This document shows positions 1-9,880 of a DNA stretch of 64,000 bases, piece after piece. The DNA is from Larix kaempferi (Eukaryota > Streptophyta > Pinopsida > Pinales > Pinaceae), in the NCBI GenBank assembly GCA_027924585.1, contig BSBM01000152.1, positions 833,001 through 897,000 on the forward strand, in the 5' to 3' direction. The translations under genes and the position numbers were made by a program. Within the stretch, counting starts at the first letter, position 1, and each line of letters opens with the position of its first letter. The notes under the pieces are model-generated. The model saw nothing but the letters and a program-made list of their open reading frames with translations. It searched no databases and was not told the origin of the DNA.

Positions 1-1
1 A

Positions 2-290
2 GTCGGTTTGGATGAAATGAAGAGCATTGAAGAAAGTGAAAGCTCCAAGCTACCAGAAAAGGAAACTGAAGAAAAGGCTAAGAGTTATGAAAATATTCTT
101 AGAATCTCCCATCAAGGAAAAAACTACAAAGGAAAAATTCATGGTCAGTAATATTCAAGGAGGAATGGATACAGAGAAGTTACATCACAAAGAAGACGCT
201 TTGCTCCCATTTACCAAAGGTTATTTTTTGGTTATTGGGTTTTGTTACAGAATTGAAGACTATATTGGAAGAAGTTACTTGCATATTTAG
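2..290 (+). pseudogene. Decayed retrotransposon gag remnant
   Basis: The frame from base 2 starts as a charged, Glu/Lys-rich stretch followed by a KSYENILR-type motif. It ends near base 250 in FAPIYQRLFFGYW. That order resembles the linker before the zinc knuckle of plant copia-like gag proteins, where FFGYCF leads into the CCHC motif. Here the frame has a stop (near base 150), the expected cysteines are missing, and the left end lies outside the window. A 87-codon frame overlaps it in another phase and is probably a shadow. The assignment rests on weak motif similarity recalled from the family, not on an alignment. Confidence 0.3.
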
Positions 291-299
291 AGGACAAAT

Positions 300-475
300 T
301 TGAGGCATGCACAAGTTGACATGTTGACAGCGATAGTGATAATGGCAATGATAGTGAAATTGATCATACATGGACATTGATAGTGTGAAGACAATGACAG
401 GGACAGTGACAATGAAAATGACAGTACAGTCATAGTGACAATATGAAGACAGTGACAATTACAATGATAGTGACA
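300..475. repeat. Degenerate GACA/TGATAGT low-complexity tract
   Basis: Short variants of GACAGTGACAATGA and GATAGTGA recur about every 9-18 bases. This looks like an old expanded short repeat and carries no credible reading frame. Confidence 0.6.
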
Positions 476-660
476 ACTTTGATACTCTTATCCATATTAG
501 GGTGGTTGGTTGGTTCCAAGGCAGGTTTCCGCATGTGATCTGATGGAGTTAGTGCTTCCTTCCAATTGGTGTTGGAGAACTATGGTGGCAGGATGGGGCA
601 AGGATAGGTGATCAAAGTCTGCTTCAGGTTTGTGCCTGAAAAGTGTGAATTGGTGCTCAC

Positions 661-1372
661 AAAGGGGGTTGGTTCCAAGGTATTTTGTAAAGATTCTAAT
701 ACTACACTTAAGTTTAGTAACCTAGGCGATTATTTTGGATTGAATAAAACAAGTATATAGATAGGTAGGCGAATATTAAATATGAAACATACAATTTACT
801 ACTAAAACGTGTAAATTTTGGCAAATATTAAATATGAAACATACAATTTACTACTAAAACGTGTAAATTTTGGCAAATATTATGATTAAAAAACATAGTT
901 ATATGTAAATATAGGTGATATTAGAGACTAAAAATGACAAAATAGTGAATTTGTTTTTTGATAAAAATCCCCAAAAATAAATTTCACCCCAAAAAATTAC
1001 TCTGGTTGGTGCCTCTTACTCGGTGCTAGAAAAATCAGTAGCCTGGCGCCTCCTTCCAGTTGGTGCTGGTAAAGCCAAGGGCTTGTAGCCTCCTTCTAGT
1101 GAGTACTAGAGAAATCAGGGGTTGGGTGCTTCCTTCAGGTTGGTGCTAGTAAAAAAATTGTATGTAATCTTGTTATTATATAAGAAAAGCATTCAATGGT
1201 TTTCTCTTGTTTAAGTTTCCACGTAAAAATCTCTTATGCGTTGTGTATGAATTATGTGATGATGAATGACATTGTTAATGGTTAATATTATATGATGTGC
1301 TTAAGGCTAAAAGTGGTAAAAAGTGTTCAATACGGATTCAACCCCCTCTTAGGATTGGTGAATATTCCAACA
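661..1372 (+). mobile_element. Probable LTR (3' copy) of a decayed copia-like element
   Basis: A purine tract (AAAGGGGG, 661-668) is followed by TTGGTTCCAAGG, and the segment ends at 1367-1372 in CCAACA. The last 60 bases contain CAATACGGATTCAACCCCCT, a type of LTR end common in plant copia elements. The body holds several imperfect repeats of a GCCTCCTTCCAGTTGGTGCT motif. No PBS follows base 1372, which fits a 3' LTR. The 5' boundary is uncertain because its first bases do not mirror the CCAACA end exactly. Confidence 0.4.
770..873. repeat. 52-bp tandem duplication
   Basis: Two nearly identical 52-bp units (770-821 and 822-873) contain AATATTAAATATGAAACATA, and the start of a third unit follows. 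It lies inside the probable LTR at 661-1372. Confidence 0.75.
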
Positions 1373-2961
1373 CTTTTGAATGAGTATTCTATATTAAAAG
1401 GATCCTAAAGATTTTTGACAACATGATTAGTGATCTCTAGACTCTTAATTGTCCCTATCGAAATGATTTTCCTAACAACAACTAAACTATGTGAGTTTAA
1501 CAAGGTAAAAAATAACTAACATTTAGAAACACCATTTTTTATTCAAAACAATCTTTAAGAACTAGTTTCACTGCCAATTATAGTTTCTTTTAGCTACTTA
1601 CCTTCAAGTATCACTAGAACACTTTCATCCACATAAACAAATCAAGTCTTTCCTCATTGTGCACTACATAGATGAGGTAAGAAAGGTGGATCCTAAGTCC
1701 GGAACCCATCACAATGACAATGAAAAAATTCACCAAGAGATCATAGATCTTCATTCACCTAATGATCAAGACTGGAAGTGCACTAAATGTGCTTATGGTT
1801 AGTACGATGAACATCTAATATATTGTTCATCTTGAGCTTGTACCACAAGAGCCTCTTTAGCAGATGGTTGTACATAATTCAATTATCTAATTTCACCTTC
1901 TATATACTTGAAATGCTTCATTTAGGCATGAGAAGTCGATGTCATGTGTTCATTAAAGTTGTTAAACATAAAGGCACTGTAGGTCCAATACCGTGCTGCA
2001 AAACAACAAAAACTAGTTTTTTCCGTGGGACTTGCTTTTCGTTAAAATATGCATATTGGTTAAATGAATGAAGACATCTACAAGAAGTGGAGTGGACACG
2101 TTTTTTTAAGATGAATGATCCTCCTAGAGTTGATATAATTCAATTCATGCTCCATAAGCACAAAAGTGCATTGTTTGGTGGTATTTTCTTTAAAATATTA
2201 AATTTCATATACATGAGCTCTGTTGTGTGTGTAGGTTCATGGCATTGTCATAATGTTATATTTGGTAAAATGAACACTTTATGTAATAATGGTAAATGAT
2301 ACTTATTAGTGACTAGAACATTCAAATATGGTTTTTGTCTTTTATTGTCTTACTTATTGTGTCATGAGGTGCTTTTTACAACATAAATAGAAGAGATGTG
2401 TCACGTATGTAATGTTGACATGGCTCATGTTGGTTTCAAAAACACAAATATTAAAAAAAAAACAAATATAAAACTAAATCACATGTCGACTCCAAGTTTA
2501 AATCTACTACATTGTGTTTTAAAATTAAAAAGAATTAATTACTTATTAAATAATCTTTCTTATGTTTTAAAAATTGAGAATAAATAGTGTAAATCTCTTT
2601 TTCATCTCATTCATATGTAGAAAGGAGATCAGTCCATGTTCATGAAGGAGAACATAGAGAGAGATGGAAATGATTTGTTAGTATTAGCATCCGCGGGGGT
2701 GGAGGTGGATGCAGCCATTGCTAACTGGAAAATGGAAATAAAAGTGGTAGTTATGACGCGATTTGCAATGGAATGGAGCAATGTAGAACATCAATACTGT
2801 AACGGCAGGCCGAAGAAATTAACTAATAATACCATGGACCATGTCTATTTTTTTCATTGTGCATCCTCTTAGCGGCCTCTGCATGATGTTCATATAAAGA
2901 TACATTTTCTTATTATTTGTAATTAATATGGCAAATCTATCCCTGTGATCCCTCCATCCCC
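1373..2961. other. A+T-rich DNA, no gene recognised
   Basis: Open frames of 60-80 codons occur (for example 2396-2587 and 2636-2872), but none shows a domain, a coding-like composition or splice context. I see no LTR, RNA gene or tandem array here. Confidence 0.5.
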
Positions 2962-2966
2962 TTCTC

Positions 2967-3904
2967 TGATAAAAAATTTTAGCTCAGAACATTCTGTAAC
3001 ATAAATATTCGACAAACAAAATCTTTACTGACACTTATTTTCTTGTGAATCCATGAGTATTTTAATTCTTATGCATCATTAAACATGAGCAATTTGTGAT
3101 AACTAATAAAGTGATATTATAATCAAGTTCACACATACAAAAATGACAAATACCAATCGAGAACGGAGTTCGTCAGGCCTCTTGACTACGTCTCTAGGTC
3201 CATCAAAGCTCTGAAGCATTCTTATTAATCTTCCTTCATAACAAACATGCATTTTACATTGACAGAGTCATGTGGCATTCTCTCCCATCTTGGGAAGCCT
3301 ACTCCTAAGGCTCTCACATGAAATTTCATAAGCACAACCTTCTTGCTTAAACTCTCCAATGCTAAGGAAAGATTACAAAGAATGCTTTCTCCAAAAACTT
3401 ACTTCCTTCTCCAAATGAGAGGATTTTATAGCTTTTTCCTGGATGATTACTCACAACCCATGTTAAGGAGACAATCTCTCCCATGATCCCCTAAAATAGG
3501 ATCTGGATACACCTTAAGGGGGTATGTGGAGGAAAGGTCTCATCTTCCTCCATGAATATCTCAACACCCCTTAGGACTAGGAAACCAAATGATGAGGTGG
3601 ATTCTCACACCTTTTTAATTTCCTTTAAACTAATTAAATGAGAATTTATGTGAGCATCTTCATCTAATTCTCTTTTACATAGTTTGTTCATTGAATTTCG
3701 AATGAAACATTTTATGAACTTTTTGTTGAAGAAAACCTCATTTCTGGTCGTAACTTCAACCTGGAATTTCTCCCACATGCGAAGTCCATTTGACCTCGTT
3801 CAAGTTGCAATAGAAATCTCTTTGCGAGCTCTTCATCGATTGACCCCCTGCAAAGAAAATAAAGACCTTCTTCAATCTTCGTCTGAGACGATCCTATTGG
3901 ATCA
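2967..3904 (-). repeat. 3' LTR of element A
   Basis: This 938-bp LTR starts on the minus strand with TGATCCAATAGG (at 3904) and ends in TTTTTTATCA (at 2967). It matches, with scattered changes, the two halves of the other LTR at 8068-8355 and 15581-16260. It is uninterrupted at ATGCATTTTACATTG (near 3250), the point where the other copy carries element B, and so shows the empty site. Confidence 0.85.
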
Positions 3905-6900
3905 AATATCCCCACTGAAAAGCACTTTTTGGACCTCCAAAAAGGTTTGATTCATAACCATAGAAGGATCATTGTCTTCATCTCCTTCAAAGCTTTGTCC
4001 ATGTGTGTCTTTGGATTTCTTGGACTATTTTACTTGTATTTATGGCCAGTTTTAGGATATCGGATACAGTTGATCATGCACCCTATTTTACAATTTTTAA
4101 TGCTTCTCACTCTCTTTCAAATGAAAGGACAAACAAGCAAGATTCTAATTGCTTTATCCAAGAGTTTGTAACATACTCTTGAATAATTTTATAATGTTGA
4201 AAATAAGCTTTTTTTTTCCAATGATGCTCAGGCTATTTAATAAAACAAAGCCTCTAATCCTCCTATTCCCCGAGGAGAAAACAAGGTTCACACAATATCA
4301 ATACAAAGGAATTAGCACTTTTCCAAGCTCCACCCCTTTTCATACATATCACAAACATATATGTGCATATAAAAAAATCATGCATTTGGATCTCGGCCTT
4401 AAAATAACATATCCATATCCATATGTTTATACCCAAGTAAGAATAAAACAAACTTATGAAAAAAATTTAACATGCCATTACCCCCAATTCAAAGCGTGCT
4501 TGGAGTGCGCACTTGGAGTTATCGCCTCGGCCCTGTGCTCATGGATTAACGCAGCTCTATGCAGAATCCATATGACCTGCCCTCTGTCTTCAACTGAAGC
4601 CCTCAGAACTTCCAATTCTGTTTCAGAACAAAGGCTTCCCTTGTGGGTTTTCTGTCAAACACTGAGCCTGCATTCTAGATATGAAGCCTCCATGCATGGG
4701 CTCGAAATAGACCTGCACTCTTGTTGGCAATGGTTCGCCTCAGTGGCTTTATTTTTTTTTTACACATGCATCAACTCTTCCACGGAATGGCATCTCAAAT
4801 CTGCATCAATTGATTAGCTCAACTTTTGTGACCTCCGCTAGCGGCCTCTAATAGCCTCCAATAGCCTCCACCAAGGCAGATATGGGCCTGTTCTTGGCAG
4901 CTTCATAGTAACTTTCTCCATATCGCGACCTTCCATGGAAAGCCAATACTCTGTGGCTACCAACCAAGGACAATGAGGTTTATACCTCCACCATAACCAT
5001 CGAGTTCCTCTCGCAAGGATATGCCCAATAGATCTACACTATGTAGATTAGATGTGTCAGGAATGTATATAAGCAAGGGCTTGTAGTCCTTATCCTTCAT
5101 TTCGCTGGAGTAAAGAACCTTTTCTTCTGCAAACTTCACATGCATCGATTTTCACATGCTTCTCAACAGAAGCAACAACTAGAAACATTACATATTGCCC
5201 CTTTGAACTCTGCAGTTTTCCTTCTAGTCTTCTTACGATCCTTTGCAGATCCATTGCCTATCGAAAGAATCACATGGGATCTCCTTCCCAATGATTTCTC
5301 TGCATATTTGTTAGACTCACACATAAATATTTACACATCACCAGATCCAAACTTAGATCCATAGATATGGCAACATGCAACCTTCAAATAGAAATTGGGT
5401 CATCGCTTTTCTAGAGAATGGTGTAGACTTTGGCACAAAAAAAAAAACATGATGCCAAAACAGATAGGCTGCTTGTACAACAACACCCTCCTTCATGGTA
5501 CCACGACTCTCAGCCTGATGCAACTGGTTTGCTTCAAACCAGATTACTTGGGGATAGATAGCACCTCAGAATCGACACTGTCCCGAACAGGTACGACAAC
5601 GTGACCAACAACATGAGGGGGAGTTCGAATTTTGCTCCACCTATGGCTCTTCCACGACCTCCAGCAGATCAGACACTTTCACAGAATGGGGATCTTCTTC
5701 ATGTCGTGTTGAATGATAACTTTCAACATACATCTGTCTGCCCATTTCCAGTGCATATTTTCGTGCAACGCAGATCTTCTTGCAATATTAAACACGTCTT
5801 CATTTTGAATTTAAATGAAAACTGACCGCTATGTCGGCATCTCCGGGATAAGATACCCTCTGTCAAATATTTAAACAATTTTCTTATCGACGGATGAGGG
5901 ATTGCAACAACTAACACTGCACACATAGACAACCACTTCATGGATGGTGTAAGCCTATCGCAACAACCACAAAATCACCAATGTGGAATTTGGTAATAGA
6001 GAATGATTCTCTTTCATGTGTAGTCGAAGTCTAAGCTTCGAATTTTAAGCGATCCCGTTACATACAATTATGTGGTTCTGTTCAAACCGTCTGCAATGAT
6101 GGTTCCATTAGCCTGATAATAATGTGCAGTCTCATGTACATATTTCTCAGCAAGTTCTCCCTCTTCAGATTTCGATGTGCACAAAGGAAGCGACCATGAC
6201 AAGCTTTATTGACTGCGCCTCCGAGGCCATGATCGTAGCTCCTTGTGCTAGGGGTTCCTCTGTATCTGACAGTCCGATGGCTTTCCACATTCAATGTATT
6301 CAATTTAACTTGGCTAGAATGCAATATGCACAATCACATCTCTTCAATGGAATGACTTGGAGGCTACCCTTTTGAATACACAGGTAGCAACTACAATGGC
6401 TTCCAACCTGCCATGGTTCTTTCTTCCATTCGCGGTAAGTGCACAGGAAATAATGGTGGTGGGAAATGACAATATGAGAGGCGTCAATACTCTTGCAATG
6501 TCTCTATGTTCTCGGCGTTCAGGCTGAACCCTAGACATGAACCATATCATGCAGCACAACACTGTGAAGCGAATCACCAACGTCAGCAGCAACTCCATTT
6601 GATTTTCTGAAAACAATGGAAACAAAAATTTGACCTGCGGACCTATATATGTCTTGGTTGCAGAATTTATTATTTGATCCATCGATCTCATAACGAAAAT
6701 AACCTCCACTTCGAATTTTCTTGAAGTTTATTCTGCTAACCAGATCTGTTATTAACAGCATTTTTTTTAGTATCATTAAGCAAAATTTGCACTGAATTCC
6801 ATGCTTCCCTATGCACATAACAAAATATTTTCTTCATGGTTTCACTAATGGAAATTACATAAAGTATAATTTAAAATTCAGTTTTGTAAAAATGCCATCC

Positions 6901-6937
6901 ATCTCTTACCGAACCATTCTAATGTACCTTTTTACGG
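3905..6937 (-). other. Internal region of element A without recognisable pol
   Basis: About 3 kb lie between the end of gag and the 3' LTR. Open frames up to 222 codons exist on either strand (for example 4149-4817 plus, 6344-6709 minus), but none shows protease, integrase, reverse transcriptase or RNase H motifs. Many begin at a non-ATG codon. The 6344-6709 frame contains a hydrophobic stretch that I cannot assign. The segment could be decayed pol or captured host sequence. Next to the LTR, a short G-rich stretch (minus, CAGTGGGGATATT, 3905-3917) is a candidate polypurine tract. Confidence 0.5.
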
Positions 6938-8018
6938 CAATGGTATTTCCTTTGAAATTGGATCCGTCCCGCTGATCACATCTTCTCTCATAACTTCTGC
7001 AATCTCCTTTTGTATAAGTTCACGCATAGGTCTTTGGCTAACTGTATGACGACGCTTAGGCTAGAGCTTCCAACATTTGTCTTCCCAATGCCCACTGAGA
7101 TTGCAATGTGTGCAGAAATTATGCATATGCTTCTCCCTTTTGACATTCCTTTTCTTCAAACAAAGCGTATGGTCATTTTTTCGATGCTTACTGCGAGTTT
7201 CCATGACTCTTCTACCATAGATTTTCTTCTTCCAACAATTCGACACACTTGAAGATTTCTGTTTCGGTGGAGACCCCTTAAGTGGATCTCTTTTAGATGA
7301 TTCACCTTCAGATTTTGAATCACTACTTGCATACACTTTATGTTTTCCTTCTCGAATTTGATACCACCTCGGCTTCAATTCTGGATTCTTATCCCAACAG
7401 TGTCCTTCATCATGTCCTCGTTTCTGACAATATGAGCAAGTCACCCAATGAATTTCTCATGATGTTTCTTCATGATAACCCAATCATTTGTAACAGTTGC
7501 CCTTCAACCTCGATGGGCTTTGAAATCCCTTGACCATGTATACCCAAGCCTTTTCCTTCATAACCCATTTTAAAAAATAGTCTCGATCCAATCCCTCGAG
7601 TATGTTTCTCGAAATACCTAAACCATCATTGTCAAATGAGGAATTTGAACTTGAATGATTACTACTTACCTCATCTTCCTTTGATTGAGGAACGAACATG
7701 CACATATGGTCTTTCTCGATTTTCGAGGTATCCTCATTCTACTCTCTTTGACTTGATGCAGATGAGGTCTCCAGAATATCATATTCCGAATGGAGACAAA
7801 ATGAGCAAATTTTATTCATTTTCTGTCTTAGGAGGAATCTTTGCAGAAGAGATTTCCCCAACTTGTTCTCCTCTAAGCTCCTGCAGTAACTATTGTAGCC
7901 TTTCCTTCTCATCTTCGAAAGCTGCTAACAATCTTCTAAGCTCAGTATTTTCCGCTTGGATACACTGATTGATCTCCTCCAACACTTGAACCCTTTCACG
8001 ATTCAATCTTTTACCCAT
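6938..8018 (-). pseudogene. Element A gag: coiled coil, G-patch-like motif, two CCHC knuckles
   Basis: The frame opens at ATG 8018-8016 with MGKRLNRERVQVLEEINQ and a charged, heptad-like stretch suggesting a coiled coil. After internal stops and a phase change, bases about 7575-7495 encode KMGYEGKGLGIHGQGISKPI, which matches the glycine pattern of a G-patch. Next comes a CCHC zinc knuckle, CSYCQKRGHDEGHC (near 7440), then a Ser/Lys-rich linker, then a second knuckle, CTHCNLSGHWEDKC (near 7085), and a stop at about 6938. Zinc knuckles bind the packaged RNA in retroelement gag. The role of a G-patch in a plant LTR-element gag is not known to me. The frame is broken, so this copy cannot make a full protein. 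Confidence 0.7.
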
Positions 8019-8053
8019 GATTGAATTCACAATCTGCAAAACTGGTCAGACCA

Positions 8054-8065
8054 GTTCTATTACCA
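8054..8065 (-). promoter_or_regulatory. PBS-like site of element A
   Basis: On the minus strand TGGTAATAGAAC begins two bases after the LTR end. It resembles the initiator-tRNA-Met PBS TGGTATCAGAGC with several mismatches, so it is a decayed or variant PBS. Confidence 0.55.
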
Positions 8066-8067
8066 CT

Positions 8068-8355
8068 TGATTTGAAATTTTAGCTGAGAAAATTATCTAA
8101 CATAAATATTTGACAAACAAAATCTTTACTAAAACTTATGAGCTTGTGAATTCATGAGTATTTTAATTCTTATGCATCATTAAACATGAGCAATTTGTCA
8201 TAACTAATAAAGTGAGATTATAATCAAGTTCACACATACAAAAATAACAAATACCAGTTGAGAACGGAATTCATCAAGCCTCCTGAATATGTCTCCAAGT
8301 TCGTCAAAGCTCTGAACGGTTCTTATTAATATTCCTTCATAACATACATGCATTT
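8068..8355 (-). repeat. 5' LTR of element A, U5-side half
   Basis: This piece matches the 3' LTR from 2967 to about 3254. Its boundary at 8068 (minus-strand end ATCA) is followed by the PBS-like site. It is cut at CATTT (8351-8355), the left TSD of element B. Confidence 0.8.
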
Positions 8356-8599
8356 TTTTACACCGTATTTTGCCACCTTGTCAACATTAGCACTCATTGG
8401 CCTCCCTTACCCATTTGTGGACTCAAAACCATATTTTTGGTTCTCCTTGAACCCATTTTTCCCTATTTTTCCTCCTATACGCGATCTACATGATTACAAT
8501 TCGCGTACACGCATGTTGCATTATTATAGCCAGTGTACATTGATTTTTTTGGTAAATGAGAGTAAAATCTCTATATTTCACTCCAAAATGCGGCCATTG

Positions 8600-9099
8600 T
8601 GTTAGTTTTTACTTGAACAGCATATAACATATTAACAATTACTGAAAGATAAACAAGCACAACATAAACACAATGAACACAAAGATTCTCTCGGGAAAAC
8701 CACAAAGGGAGAAAACCTCAACAAAGCCTTCCTCAGTATAGAAATCACAAAGTACAAAAGTTCCCCAAGGCAAATCAGCTACTCCTCCACTTGTGCACAC
8801 CTCTCACTCTTCACTAATGCGAACTTGCTTGAGTGAATGAGTGAATAGAAGTGAGAGAGGTGTTCTTTATTTATATTCTTCCGTTGAGGTGACAATTTCC
8901 CCAACAAGGCCGACTTCTCTACTTGACTGGTCATTTACATAATATAATAATCTTTAGGGGCTTTTCTACGCTGACACATGTCCTACGGTTTACACTGATT
9001 CTTTCAATGACCTTTACATTATTAATTACATGACCATCATCTCCCGGAGGAATACAATAATATAAATAGAATATCTTCCGCAGTTACATTATTTTAACA
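8600..9099 (-). repeat. 3' LTR of copia element C
   Basis: This 500-bp LTR begins TGTTAAAATAATG at 9099 and ends AAACTAACA at 8600. It contains the motif GGTTTTCTCCCTTTGTGG, typical of plant copia LTRs. A 91-codon plus-strand open frame reported across 8348-8605 is a shadow. Confidence 0.75.
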
Positions 9100-9239
9100 C
9101 TCCCTCTTAACTAGGAAGGTATTATGTGGGTAAAAATATCTGCACAACTGATTTATGAACTTCTATATGTCGTAGGAAGGCTTTGGATCATCATTTGTCT
9201 AGGGCATCATCTGCGGAGTAGCAACATCATCATCTCCTG

Positions 9240-9530
9240 AAATATGATCATCATCAACAGCATCATTATCAGCAATCATCCTCTTGCTGGAACAACAACT
9301 TCGTCAAATGGAACTTCTTCTGCTGGAACATCCTCATCAGCAACATCATTACTTGGAACATCTTCTGCTGTCAGCAACCTCATCACCTGCAACACCATCT
9401 GTGGAACATCCTCATCAGTAGCACCATCAAGTGGAACGACATCATCGTCAACTGGAACACCATCTGTTGGAACATCCTCATCAGCAACACCATCAACTGG
9501 GACACCTGCAACGAACATCAATAACTAAAT
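9240..9530 (-). repeat. Degenerate array encoding ADEDVP-like units
   Basis: Variants of a GATGAGGATGTTCCA unit recur between the end of C's pol and its LTR. On the minus strand they read as repeats of (A/T)DEDVP with DGVPVDD spacers. No start or domain links them to pol, so I treat this as a repeat in the 3' untranslated part, possibly derived from an acidic peptide repeat. Confidence 0.55.
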
Positions 9531-9535
9531 ACTGA

Positions 9536-9880
9536 TACTATCAATCAGCCAGTACTGATCTTCCCTCACACTTGGGGAGGCATCCATCCCTATGGACAGG
9601 CATCAGCTCATGAGAGATGGAACCATCAATTAGCCAGTATTGATCTACCCTCACCCTTGGAGAGGCATCCATCCCTACGGATAGGCATCATCTCCTGAAA
9701 GCTGGAACCATCAGTCAGCAGTACTGATCTACCCTCACCCTTGGAGAGGCATCCATCCCTACGGATGGGAATCAGTTCATGAGAACTAGAACCATCAGTT
9801 AGCTAGTACTAATCTACCCTCACCCTTGGAGAGCCATCCATACCTACGGATAGGCATTAGTTCGTCAGAACTGGAACTAT
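9536..9880. repeat. 84-85-bp tandem array, about four copies
   Basis: The landmark CTTGGAGAGGCATCCATCCC recurs with spacings of 85, 84 and 85 bases (near 9571, 9656, 9740 and 9825). The array sits directly after the RNase H end of element C and is part of C's 3' region. Confidence 0.8.

Noticed and set aside
4149-4817. 222-codon plus-strand open frame
   Set aside because: It begins at a non-ATG codon, lies antisense to element A, shows no domain and has composition like the flanking non-coding DNA.
9244-9528. Ser/Thr-rich plus-strand frame of 94 codons
   Set aside because: It is the complement of a tandem array inside copia C. Openness follows from the repeat.
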